Of a DNA stretch of 64,000 nucleotides, positions 10,901-22,799 are shown one piece after another (position 1 is the stretch's first letter; every line of letters begins with the position of its first letter). The DNA is taken from contig NC_049986.1 in NCBI RefSeq assembly GCF_000003815.2, forward strand, positions 16,607,172 to 16,671,171, written 5' to 3'. Below the pieces are notes generated by a model. The model had not been told where the DNA came from. It made no database searches and was given only the letters and a program-made list of their open reading frames with translations. Position numbers and translations under genes: made by a program. The stretch is from Branchiostoma floridae (Eukaryota > Chordata > Leptocardii > Amphioxiformes > Branchiostomatidae).

Positions 10901-13070
10901 CTAGAGTCCCCTGGCCGCACCTGGGGCAATTACTGTCGTGTTGAGGTCACCTGAGTGGCACCTAATGGCAGCTCGCTCCAGACACTTGCGATATAGCCCT
11001 TCCTATTGTAAGCTCATCGCAATTCAGCCACTGCCTGTCCAGAGAGAGAGTAGTCGGTCCGCGCCCAAACTATACCAATAAGAGGAATTTTCCCGTACAA
11101 ACGATCCTGTATATACCGTACATATCGTCCGTCCAGTGGAACAATATCACTCCTCAGTGAAACTGACTGGTTCGATATCACTAGACATCTACGAAATGAC
11201 TTGTTAGCTCCCTATTACCAAAATGGTAACTGCTTAACACGATATACTTCTCCAAGGCAAATGAAGGTCCAAGATTGTGTAAAACCCTCAAGAATAAGAA
11301 TATTTCAGCGATTTAACGACACAAATATTCTTTTACTGTACCTGCGATTCGGCATGTTCTTATCATCATTCAAGTAAGCTGTTACAAAAGGACCTCACTA
11401 ATTGTTGAGCTATCCTGTTCAGCCAACAAAGTTCCCTTTGGGGCAGCCTACTGGCACGATTTATGGTATTTGCGCAGCATTTCGACGTTTTTACCGTCTC
11501 CTTGTGGCCAATTTACTCCGGAACGTGCACAGCAGTTAAATCATGGCTCCATTATTGCACAACTAGTGATTACCATTGTCAAACGGAGTCCAACAGGAAA
11601 ATCTGTCAAGCAAATTTTAATTTGGTTTTGCGTTTGCTCAGATATATCACTAAGCGATATTGCTATCAATCTATGGTTCAGCATATTACAACACGTTTCA
11701 ATGATTATTACAGGAAACTCAAAGTTTCTTTACGCCTGGCAGAACATTTGTCTCAATTCTGCTTAAGGGTGGACCAAGAGCGAAAGGGGGTGTACATGCG
11801 CATATATACTAACCAAATTGTTTTGTCTGATTTGTTGTTTCTATCATTTGCGCATTTCATTTACTTTATCTAATTCATTAACTTTATTTACTTTCTTCTT
11901 GATTTATATCTCGAATACAGAAAGCCCATCTTACACACTGATGCAAGATGTGTGGGCGTTTAAGAAGTCTCTGCGGTTCTGAAAACCCCAAAAGAATCGC
12001 TCTGACGTCATATCTTTTATTTCTTTGAAACTTTTTTCATCATCGCATTATCATACAAAGGTGTCACGGGGTTACAAATATGCTCACGTTGAATATTGTC
12101 TGATTGCCGATGATGAATTGAATTTACAAACCAGCATACAGATAACAGACGTTTTAAGTATAAACCTCTACATGCATCCTTCGAGCCTCTTATATGCTAA
12201 ATCTCTTTATACATCCTGTTTACGTACATTGAACGTGTTCGACTGATCTGCAACCTTGAACCAATCGAGTTTATTCAGCCCTTAACTGTATCTGCTCATT
12301 ACTATTCATCAAGACCGACATCTTTTATGTCTCCTACGGGGATTGTCAATATGAGCGATTGATCCGTCAATATTACAGTTTGGTATCCAGCGCCGTCTCC
12401 AATACGGTAAGAACATGTCGGAACAAAAGGGAGTCGATAAACTAGGAACTTGTTAAAAGTACAAGAGGGAAAAGGGTATTCAAAGTCTCATGGTTTCTAA
12501 TGTTGACAGTTACAAAATCAAATCGATGTCACAATATCAGCACAGACAATGGCCACCAAAAATGACTTGATTTACCTTTATTTTTGCAGTGCAACATGAT
12601 TGCGACTCATTGTTGACATTTAAGCATACACAATGTTTCTGAAACATCAAAAACACCCGGACGATAAAGCTTTATATAGAACCTAATATAACGAAGGTCC
12701 ATTCCAGTACTATGGCTGACGATTTTCACTGAAAGATGTAATGTTGATTAATCTGTAAATATTCTCTCTCTAGTACCCGATATTTCCCTTCATCGCTGAA
12801 GATCTAGTAATAAAATTATTATTCCAATAGGCGATCATGGGATTTTGTTAACGACAAGAGTCTAGCAGACTTTATGTCCTGTGAGTGCAATATGGGAGGA
12901 ATGTTTTATTCACATACTTATACTCAGTAGTATTATGAACTTTACGGCTTCACTGTAACAAGGGCACTTACCGGAAAACAAGTCATGAAAACCGATCGCT
13001 GGAGACCCCTGAAATTACAAACAGTTCTAAAAGGGTTTGATTGATGGATCTCGTGCCAGTGTTTATTGCG
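10901..13070. other. Non-coding stretch
   Basis: Nothing recognisable as a gene. The 136-codon plus frame at 11463-11873 overlaps a 98-codon frame in another phase, is AT-rich, and shows no motif or codon bias. Confidence 0.5.
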
Positions 13071-13073
13071 AAA

Positions 13074-13165
13074 CAAGCCGAGATACCGCGATACCGATGC
13101 GACATGCTGCAGCCGAAGGGCGGACTCCTTCGCATTTTCGCTGCGATATCCGCGATATCTACTCA
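13074..13165. repeat. Imperfect inverted repeat, GC-rich
   Basis: GAGATACCGCGATACC near 13079 is roughly inverted at 13140-13160 (GCTGCGATATCCGCGATATC). The arms are imperfect and flank a short GC-rich centre (CTGCAGCCGAAGGGCGGAC). It may be a remnant of a small inverted-repeat transposon. It is not clearly the same family as the CCACTAG MITEs. Confidence 0.3.
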
Positions 13166-13775
13166 GAACCAACATTAGATGTTATCTGGCGGCAATATTA
13201 CCAGACGTGAACAGTGTACTATCACATTCACTCACAAAAAAGGTTTCAGTTACAGACTGCTTGCCAAAACATTTGAGTGATCATACATTGGACGATGGTA
13301 GCGAGCTGGTGACTGTATTTTCTTCTACCAAAGCAACTTCGTGAAAAACGTAAGTCGAATCCTTAACTTCGTCAACTAGCTTGTCTCTTTACAGTACTTT
13401 ACCTTTAAGTCAAGTATGAGTAAAGAAAGTTTCGGTAGAAAATGATAAGTGTTATTGATGCCCTTGGTGAATTAGTAGTTTGTTTGTGCATTTCAGGCTT
13501 ATCAGATATCAGGTACTCATAGTCATAATTCAGCTTTCTACCTACATCCGACAAATAACAAATGACTAAGTCAATAAAGGTACCGATAACACTTATTATT
13601 AGCATTGCTAGCTGTGAATTAATCAGGAAAGAATGAATTGATTGGAGATATCCCGAGGAAGTTAATGTGAAAACAAGTTCTACTTTGAGTTCTCATGGTC
13701 AGACCTGCTGATACACGGTGTAAATAATCGGAACATGTTTCGGTACAATGCTGCAGTGCAGCGTTTGAGACCAAA

Positions 13776-13880
13776 ATAGCCCGTGGTACAATCTAGTAAG
13801 AGCGTCGTTGTGTAGCCCAATCTCTGAGAGTAGGCTCAAACTAACAGATGGATACCTGTAGCGTCTATCAAGCTACGTGG
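13776..13880 (+). repeat. Possible decayed tRNA-derived SINE
   Basis: CGTGGTACAATCTAGTAAG at 13782-13800 resembles the A-box region of the SINE at 10654. GGCTCAAACTA at 13833-13843 could be a mutated B box, about 49 nt from the A-box start. The similarity is short and the call is tentative. Confidence 0.25.
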
Positions 13881-15957
13881 GCGTGTAACTTTTGTAAAGC
13901 ATTGAATGGCTTTAAGGAAATCCTGCAAACCAAAATTTAAAAATGCCGGATATGTGATATACATATGACACACAGAACCCGTTCATCAATTCAGAAAGTT
14001 CAGTCTTGTGCAATGAGTCACGGTCAATTTGAATTGTACTAGATGCCCATTGGCCTTTTCACTAATTCCTTTTCTATCTGTTATTTCTCTCAAAGAGTGA
14101 GCTGAAGATACAGATGAAGAAAGGCCTTAAGTGTCCACCTTCACACATGTGCAATTTTGCGTGGTAAATACTCTCTTGGTGGGCTATATTGATATTAATT
14201 ATCATAAATATAGTGGTCATCAACAAAATGTTCAACAGTTAGATCTAGAGATAACGGTAAATGCTTCTCTTGCTATCTTCTTACTTTATGTTTGTATGGC
14301 AAAACGTACTTGTTCGAAACTGGCAGTAGTATATCGACACACTCGGAAAAGGCAACTGTAGTCTTATCACAACAAAACTGGTCTAAAAGCTGAAGGGTTG
14401 TCTTCTCTGCTTTTATCATGATTTTATTAAAAAAAATGTAATACGTTGCTCGTCAGTGCCGACCGCATCTTTTCGGGGTTTAGAAGACAACAGGGACTGC
14501 CATGCGCTTACCATTCTATCCACGTTTATATATAATTACAAAGCGTCTTGTCTCAACTTACATAAAGGTTCGTGTTCGCTGCCACTGAACCTCAGACGCT
14601 TTGGTTCCCTCATAAAGTTCTAAATGACTTCCCAGAGGATGAAAGACGTCATTGGCGCCATATGGACATAAACGGGGTTGATAGATGTGTAAGGCTGGGA
14701 TGTTATCTCGTGCAATGATGAACGGTAAATCACACAGAGATGAACACTTTGTTGATCCACCGCGTGATTTTATCATGATATAACAGTTTATAGATGGTAC
14801 TCTGGCATATCTAAAGTCTTGCATCTACCACATCAAAGGCGGGTGTGTGTTGGCGACTCTTTTTTTGTTACAATTCTGAGAATTAGCTGTAGGTGGGCGG
14901 GAAGGGGACTCCGACGGAAGCAGTGGATTGCACAGACATGAAAATGGTAAGAAACGACAAAACGGACAAAGAAATAATGTTTGTAATAATAAGGGTGACT
15001 TAAATGTAATTCGTATGTTCCCAAGCTAGCTATGCTTAGCAGGTACATAGGTGGAACCTCACTCTAGTTAGGTGTAGGTTAAGACCCTAACATTTTATTC
15101 AGTAAATCTCTATTGGACTCTTACTGTCAAAAAGTACAAAATACATTGCATCAATAAACACTTTTGACACAACCTTGTTGTTCATGATGTATGGCATGCT
15201 CTAAAAATGCCTGCTATAGTTCCTTATCTTACCTCCTTTATTGATGATGTCATTTTCTCATAACATACTGTTGGATGCTAATTAGTTTAATAACTTCGAG
15301 ACACATAAACGCTCGATCTGACGTGCATCTTAAAGATTTATGGGCCGATTCTTCACGCATGTATCAACGCCCTTTTGAATGAAGAAGTCACAATAGCACA
15401 AAGCACTTGCAAAATTATTCCCGATATTGAACGTTTGTATATTTGGCATCAAAGTCTTAAAGTTTCAGAGTTTACAGTAGTGAAGAAAACATACATCCCC
15501 AGGTCTTGTCTTCAACTAGACTCCGGGGTAATATTGTGTGTGCCTGCTGGGAGTTGCTCCCGGCAATGGTACAGGCTGATCATTATTACAACACGAGCAT
15601 TCAGGGAGTGCTTACGTACGTACGGCGTTCTGCTAGAGTTATTACTTCTGTGAATGATTGATATCTACCATGGTGCACAATGAAGATCATTTCAAAGATA
15701 CAGGTGTTTGAAAGTCGTTCAGGATATTCGCAGATTAAGAGCTGATGTACAAAGGGAGTCACGTGAAGCTCAGGGATTATTTCTTTGCCGCGGTTCCAAA
15801 TTGTTCGCTCCATCTTCTTCCCTTATCTTTCCTCTGTATGAAATCTCTAATCAATAGAAGGCTGTGACTTCATTCCTCATGTCAATCCAAGTACTTAATT
15901 TTCTTTTTTTTCGTATACATATCTAATATTTCCTCATAATCTCTGCTCAGGGTGCCA
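13881..15957. other. Non-coding stretch
   Basis: No gene or clear repeat recognised. The 92-codon plus frame at 15375-15653 and the minus frames near 14.6-15.0 kb carry no motif I can name. Confidence 0.5.
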
Positions 15958-16938
15958 TTAACCCTCAAACCACCGTATGGGGTCAAAACTGACCCCAAGC
16001 GTATATCGATGTGTGCCATCATGGCATTTCTGGTCGAAAACAAATTTCCTCCCATGAGTTTGTTTGTATATATGTCCTATAACTTCTTATAAGTTTTTAA
16101 CGAGATTGGCTCATTATTGATTAAGTTATCTTAGAAAGTTTATGTATGGTCCAGTGGGGTCAAAACTGACCCCAGCATTTTTTTAAACAACCTTTTGCGA
16201 CCCACACCGGAACTACTTATTGTAGGTCACGAAATATTCAGAGAATGATGTACATGTAAGCCAAAATTATTGTAAGAGCTTTTGTGCCAATATCATGTTA
16301 TATGACGACATTATGACGTCATTTAGGTAATCTCGGCCGCCATCTTGGATTTTGCCTGTTGACGTCATTAAATTAGCATAAATTATGAATATTGAGTTAT
16401 GAAATTTACGTTGAATTTCATAAGATGTGATAAACAACTGATATCTGCTAAGAAAACCTTAAAACTTAAATGTTTAATACAAAATTAGAAAACTTAATAA
16501 TAATAATAATTAGTAATAAATATGTCTGTCAGAATTTCGTTGCTATGGTAACATGAAAAGTGATGAACATACTTTGTTCACTGAAAATTTTTGCTTTTAA
16601 CATTTTCTAAAAAGTTACCAAGTTTAGTGGCCCTAGCATGAGCCATTCAGGCGCTATACGGCATTGAAGTTGGCATCAAAAACCTCCTTCCCGGTCTAAA
16701 TAGCATTGGTGCAAAATGTGGTCCTCATGATCTTTTGCATAAATTATGATAATGAGCCAGAAATATTCTCACCTAATCACGTCAGACTGTTCCACATAGA
16801 TTAATGAAACTAAACATATATACAAATCACAAAAAGAGTCACACAAAAAAACTGTATTTGTACAAAATGTTTTGGGGTCAGTTTTGACCCCATACGGTAA
16901 TCTACGTCACAAAAAAGCTACGGTGGTTTGAGGGTTAA
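15958..16938. mobile_element. piggyBac-like non-autonomous transposon with TTAA duplication
   Basis: Seen: TTAA at 15958-15961 and 16935-16938 directly flank a 973-bp element (15962-16934). Its ends are a perfect 16-bp inverted repeat CCCTCAAACCACCGTA. A subterminal inverted block CCGTATGGGGTCA and onward follows directly on the left but is offset on the right by a short spacer (CTACGTCACAAAAAAGC). Family knowledge: TTAA target duplication plus termini starting CCC(T/C) is diagnostic of piggyBac. No transposase frame is present; the interior is AT-rich, with a TAA-rich run near 16495-16515. Mobilisation would need an enzyme supplied in trans. Confidence 0.85.
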
Positions 16939-19900
16939 TGAAGAGTAGGAACTCACGAAATCCTGATAAAACATTAATCATAACGAAGTTTGTTTTTCGG
17001 CGCTGCTGGTAATATCAGGACTTAAGCGATAATCGAATGTGCAAATCCCTCACATTGTAATGGTGTTGAGTATATAAGAACCTTTGTATATGTTAAGACA
17101 GTTGCAGCCCTGGGCATTAAGTAATCAGGGTTCAAAAATCTTTTACAGTAAATAAAAGGCAGTTTTTCTGAAAGCATACTTTTCTTAGTGGCGTTACTCT
17201 TGCCGATGTTACGTTTAAAACTATCTCAACGTCAACTTTCCCGGTGGCCACTTTTTTCAGAACACTTCAACGGCATTAATAACAGTTATAATTTAAAATA
17301 ATGTAAGTTAGAACCGATAAACAGAAGGAGGTATTCGTCTTTGTCTTTCCCACAAAAGTAACCGTTGTAAGGGAATCTACCGAGAACATCTGCTACTTCC
17401 TACGAGCGGGTGACACTTAGGATCTTTCTTCTCCAGTGCTGAAACAATAACTTTTATTCACGGCTTCAAAGAAGTACGTAACTCCTCTATCAGACAACTG
17501 ACTTGTAATAGTAGATAGAGGAGAGTACGGGGGCTGAAAAATTGCAGCAACGGTAGTCCTAATAACCTCAAAGAGTGCATTTAAGTCTATGATGCCATTT
17601 TTTGCACGACGTTGTTGAGAGTATTGGAGGAGGCTATACGGATTCTATATTCAGCAGGCATACGAGTGTAATAGGTGTTATGGCTCACTGCACTGAACAG
17701 GTTTTAAAGTTTGAATGTTTAAAAAAAGAGCTATGAAGGGATCGTGTTTACTGGACCTTATCATGAAACGTTTATGGACTTTAATCTCTTGTGTCTAGGG
17801 GACAAAACGCAGAGATAGTTTTATTGGCAATTCACCTTTTATGGGAAGGGTTTTGTTACATGTTTCGTTGGAAGCTGACGTGATTGGTGTATAAGATTAC
17901 TAGTCAAAGGATCTTTGCAGAACTAAATTAAACATGGCTCTACGTAGGACATTATACATGTATAACCGACCTGCTATTGCAGCTTCCATGGGTGCTGCAG
18001 ACCACGTTTACAAGAACTATCGCTTTGTGGAGTATAGATGTGAGGGGTAAGGTCTCTATTTTTGTTTGTACATCTACAGTAATATGAATGCATCTTCTTA
18101 TACTTAAAAGGCTATTGATAGCAATTAGTCAGGGTATTGATTGGACGGTCAAATACTGGAGTCAAAACCAGCAAGAAATAAGTAGAAATGTAAGGGTCTG
18201 CAGACTACCATAGATCTCGCTAGAGGTCGCAGTGTTAGATGTTAATGTATAGGTCGCGTCCAAGATGTCTTCACTTAAGTACGAAATCGCAAGTAATACG
18301 GTTATTACACTCTTGATTGTACTATTACTGCACATGCGGCGGCTACTAGTACATTAGCCATATGTTACCCAAAATATAACATACAACAAGATTTTGTCTT
18401 GTCTTGTATATCTGCCCTAGGCCTAGCCATACATTGTTCACTATCAGCTATGACTGTTTCTAAGGGCGTTAGATCTACAGTTTAACAGATGTATCCACGC
18501 TATTGTTTTATTACCCAGGCTTTGTAACCTTGCCTTTAAAGTTACCCTCTTCCAAGGCCTTGTCAATGTGTCTTTTTCATACAACTGCCACTTCACGAAG
18601 GAAAGGTCAGATCTACGAGAGACCCCTGCCAACACGTTGCACGCTATCCCCATGATCAAGCAACATGAAGAAAATTGCATTTGATTTTCGCAGGTGATTT
18701 ATGAATGTTCGGTTACCTAAATAACCATGGACACTATTTCTCTATGTATAATTGATGTGTAAAAACTGACTTTCGTTTTATATACCCAGTCTCTTGGGAC
18801 TGCAGCCACTCAAAGGAACTGCTGCTCGGAATTTGGTTCAGAGCACTAGTGGCTGCACAAATTGACCATCAACGAACCGAGCTTATATTTAGTTTGGCAA
18901 TTGTTTTCTTGTTCAATATCTTGAAGGGCAAGGTCAACAAGTCCTTATAAGTCGGTAACGTGGCCACCATGTTGATCTGGTTGACTTCAAGTGTGACAAT
19001 GTTCGGGTAGTAATGACGGCACCCCGCCCTTTTGAAGCGTGGCATTTAGAACGAGTCAACGAGGATTCGGAGCCAGTCAAGTGAGGCTGATGCGCACATA
19101 ACAAGAGAGCGGCGAGATGTTGTTATTATCAATGCAAACACAGCGGCTTCGCTCCACTGAAGCACAGTAAAGTAATCATATTATGCAGAGAGCAGATTTC
19201 CCAAAATCATTTCAATTTTATTTTTAGAAACGCAATATGAGAATGCATCATGTTTTATCATTTGACCCAAAGAAGGGGGGTCATTGCAGATACTTCGTAA
19301 TAAATATACCAGAAAACACGTCCTAGAAAATCTTAGAGCTATACGCAAGGGTAATCTGTCTCAAATAATTCGTTGACTTTGCCACCGCGATGTTGAATGG
19401 ATCAGTAATCTCCAAGCGGAAGGGCGTTTCAGTTTGTTTTTGCTCGCCTTCATTAAATACTGTGATTTTACGGGTGATCTCACGGCATATGCACGCTTGG
19501 ACCCTAGGTCTCGGCATGTAGCTACCTGCTTTTCTGGTGACTTGAATCTAGGTAACTTTTGATGGATGTTTGATGATTTGCCGCCTGAATTGTCTGCTCG
19601 AGGGGATGGAAAATTGGTACATTCTTCAACATCTTTTGGAACTCATTTGGAAAAGTAGATTGCATCGGAGTATATTAGCTAGAGGGAATATAAGTTATCC
19701 CTTTCTGATTGTTTTTTTCCATATCAAAGTTCAGATTTCAAAGTTTTACGTTTGCATCCGTCATGGTAAAACAGTTGGTGACTGCCACCGTGTATTTGTT
19801 TTTAGACGTCCCATGATGTTGTTGTTGCTGTTCACCTTGTATAATGCGTATTGACATATAAGCCAGGAAAATTCCTTGCTGGTTCTGTAGCATGGTGTAT

Positions 19901-22328
19901 TTTTACAGGAATGGGTTGATATCCCTTTTAGTCTAACGTACTTGAGTCATCTCTCTGAACGTGTTAGCCCCATCCGATAGACGGGTGAAACTGCAACAGG
20001 GCTCTCAAGATTTGAATGTTATAATATATTACCTACCATTTTGAACCAGGATCTCAGCTGAAGCTGCCAACTGTTGAATAGCAGGGACATCCCTGTCCCA
20101 TGATAGGAAAGGTCATAAAACTACAAGGGCATGAACCGTGATGTGGAATGACGCTAAATTACCAATGGTCACCCAAGCGGCAGGCTCTGTTCTAGCCGAA
20201 TGGGCTTGGAATGAAAGTGAACATTCCGGCTCACTGATTTAACAGGGGGATCACCGGAGGGGCTTTAGACCAGATTCTGAAGATAACAGCCCTAAGCACT
20301 TAGTGCAAGGCCAAGAGCACATTTGCCATATTTGATGTAAACATTGAATAGCCTTAGAAGTTGAATATTATCTCTGTTCTTCTTGCATACATATTTGCAC
20401 AGAAATCGATGCAATGCGTAGTCGTGCTTTAAAAATAGCTATAGTGATGAAATTTAAGTCAATGGTCTTTAAACCTGTGTGTTAAATGATTTCGGCTGAC
20501 AAATAAATCTCTATTGACGAGAAGCCTCTTCGTCACAAAATTGTTGTCTCTACGACTCAAATTATTAATGTGCCGTTAGCGTATAATCATATATATTCGT
20601 GTTTGTTCACGGCAGCGTTAACAAGTCGCAATTCAATGGCACTGCAACTAGTTGAACGTATAATCGCTGGTGAATATAGGCCCGTCAAACCAAATATGCA
20701 AACTGTCATTGGAGCATAAGGATGCACATTATTCCATGCTGTTACCACACATTATCGGAGAGCCTGCAGTCAGAGAAGAATTGTTAGCGGGTAAGATTCT
20801 GACACTTACTTCCGAGCGACCTTCGAACAACGACAAATTACACGAAGACGCGTTTTGAAGGCTGCTTCAAAGGTGCGGAAATGCAAAGATCTTATCGGAC
20901 AATACTGATTTCCAATAACCATGAACCCAATGCGACCTCCTCTGGGTCACTTAGTTGAAAAGGAGACAATTTACTTATTTGACAAATTCAGCATCTGGAA
21001 ATCATCGCGAAGAATAGCTCTGTAATTCGACACCCACCTTCAGTCATCCAAGCCAGCGTCATGTGAACACAAATGCCCGAGTATAATTGAATCCCAACTA
21101 TCATTGTCTCCGGCAATGCGCCACAGCAGGGAAGGGTGAAACATTTGTTGCCATGCAGACTAACAATTAGACGCGATATAAGTCTGCAAATTCACGAACT
21201 ATTATTCGTGATCATGAAGGAATTAATTGATAGAATTACGATTGAAAATGGTTCAAATCTCTTCTTCTGGGTCTCTTTTTTTCTTCAGGACCGTCCCACT
21301 TGCTGCCAAGTGCTCCGTTTATCTTGGCATTACTGCGGCTCTCATTGGGGAACTAGAGCGCGTCTTCTGACACAGGGCTTGTCACAGTTATTGTGTTGAT
21401 CAGTTTGCCCATGCTAATGTCAGTTGTAGACAGGCAATCTTGGCAAAGGTTACGAAGCAACTTTCTCTTCTGATTGCTTTCTCCGGTTTTCCGATGATGA
21501 TAGTGCATGGCGAGGCAAAAATCAATTTCTTTTTATGGTCCGCGTCTTTTATGGTCTGGAGCATGACTACCCAATAAACGAATTCCATATAGTTTCGTTA
21601 CAGTGCCATATTTTCCCAGCAGTTTTTCTCGTCGACTGGCATTTTAAAATTTTCAGATGGTTGCACGGCTTGGTGGTTCGGTGCCACCATTTGCCTTGGA
21701 ATTTAGCAACGGACGTTTTATTATTTAAACCATAGAGTAAGAAGTGTTTTATTACTCAACACGTCATTGTCAAAACATAGAAATTTTGTAGGCAGTAAAC
21801 GGCTAGATAGACATTTTAGCCAGCAATATTCATTTGATTATGACGGTATGCATCCGCCGGCGCCAGTCAGACATATGTATGCAACGTTTTCTGTAATATC
21901 TGAACATTGCAAAGATCTTACATAAAAACACATCAATCTCCGCCAGATGAACAAGGTCTGGTTAAATGAAATGATGACGTGATTGCAGCGGAAACGATGC
22001 CCTGGTGCAACCCTGAGTGATGAATGTTGTATGGAATACCCAATTTTCCACTGCGGCAAGTGACTCTCAGCACTGGGGCGACCTACCCTTTTAAACATAA
22101 ACTTCTGTTTCACTTCGCCGCGGATTCTAAATGTCTCTTGCGACGCGTTGAGAAAGAAAAGGTCATGCCAGCCGCAGGAAATTTGCACGGGGAATTATAT
22201 TAGGCATATTTATCGCCTGCAAGATTCTTGCATAATGACATCGCCGCGCGGCAGTCCCTGGCAGGTGTATGGGTACTGAGATCATATCATAAACATTATA
22301 TACAAATTAAAGGATAGCGACTTCACAG
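16939..22328. other. Non-coding stretch of about 5.4 kb
   Basis: No recognisable exon, RNA gene or mobile element. Open frames of 60-95 codons (for example minus 18444-18680 and plus 19570-19854) occur at the density expected by chance and lack splice context or motifs. Confidence 0.5.
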
Positions 22329-22799
22329 CGTCAGTGCGCCGTGTGGAACAGAGATACGTGGGGGAGCAGTTGGAGGCGTCACATGCCAGTCTGTGTGGAA
22401 TAATCCCAGGTAAGCCTGCTCAGCTTAATTGATACGTAGTGCAGCTGGTGTAACCGATGGGGGGCATAAGGTAAAGCTTAGTGTACAGTTATTCAACCAG
22501 ACTGGTCCACAAGGCATCGTAACGGGCGGGATGATGGCTGATTTAGGAGGTCTGACGGAACGCGCGAAGGGGTGAGTTGGACACAAACTCTTGCATTGGA
22601 GCATCGGCTGGGCAATTTTAAGAATCGCCGGGAACAAGATCGCTTGCAGCCTATGCATATGAAAATATTTGAGTCTGCTAGTGTCATTAATAAGCTCTTG
22701 TTACACCGTAGAGATACTAACCACAATGTGATGTTGAGAATCGGTTTTCGTCGTTCTAAATTTAACTTGGATGCTGTGACTCCTTGGTTTGAGACATGA
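22329..22799 (+). pseudogene. Cluster of coding-like segments in shifting frames (possible broken gene)
   Basis: Seen: three neighbouring plus-strand open segments. 22329-22409 lies between TTCACAG and a CCCAG|GTAAGC donor (VEQRYVGEQLEAS). 22445-22571 follows GTGCAG and ends at a GGG|GTGAGT donor (KLSVQLFNQTGPQGIV). 22542-22799 is an 86-codon frame (EHRLGNFKNRREQDRLQ) ending in TGA. The first two are phase-compatible, but the gap between them is only 35 nt, too short for an animal intron. Inference: either a decayed gene or chance. No family recognised. Confidence 0.18.

Noticed and set aside
11463-11873. 136-codon plus frame
   Set aside because: AT-rich, overlapping another long frame in a different phase, no motif, no codon bias; about what chance gives in 64 kb.
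22410-22444. Apparent 35-nt phase-1 intron between two exon-like segments
   Set aside because: Too short to be spliced in animals; the segments are reported only as a possible broken gene.
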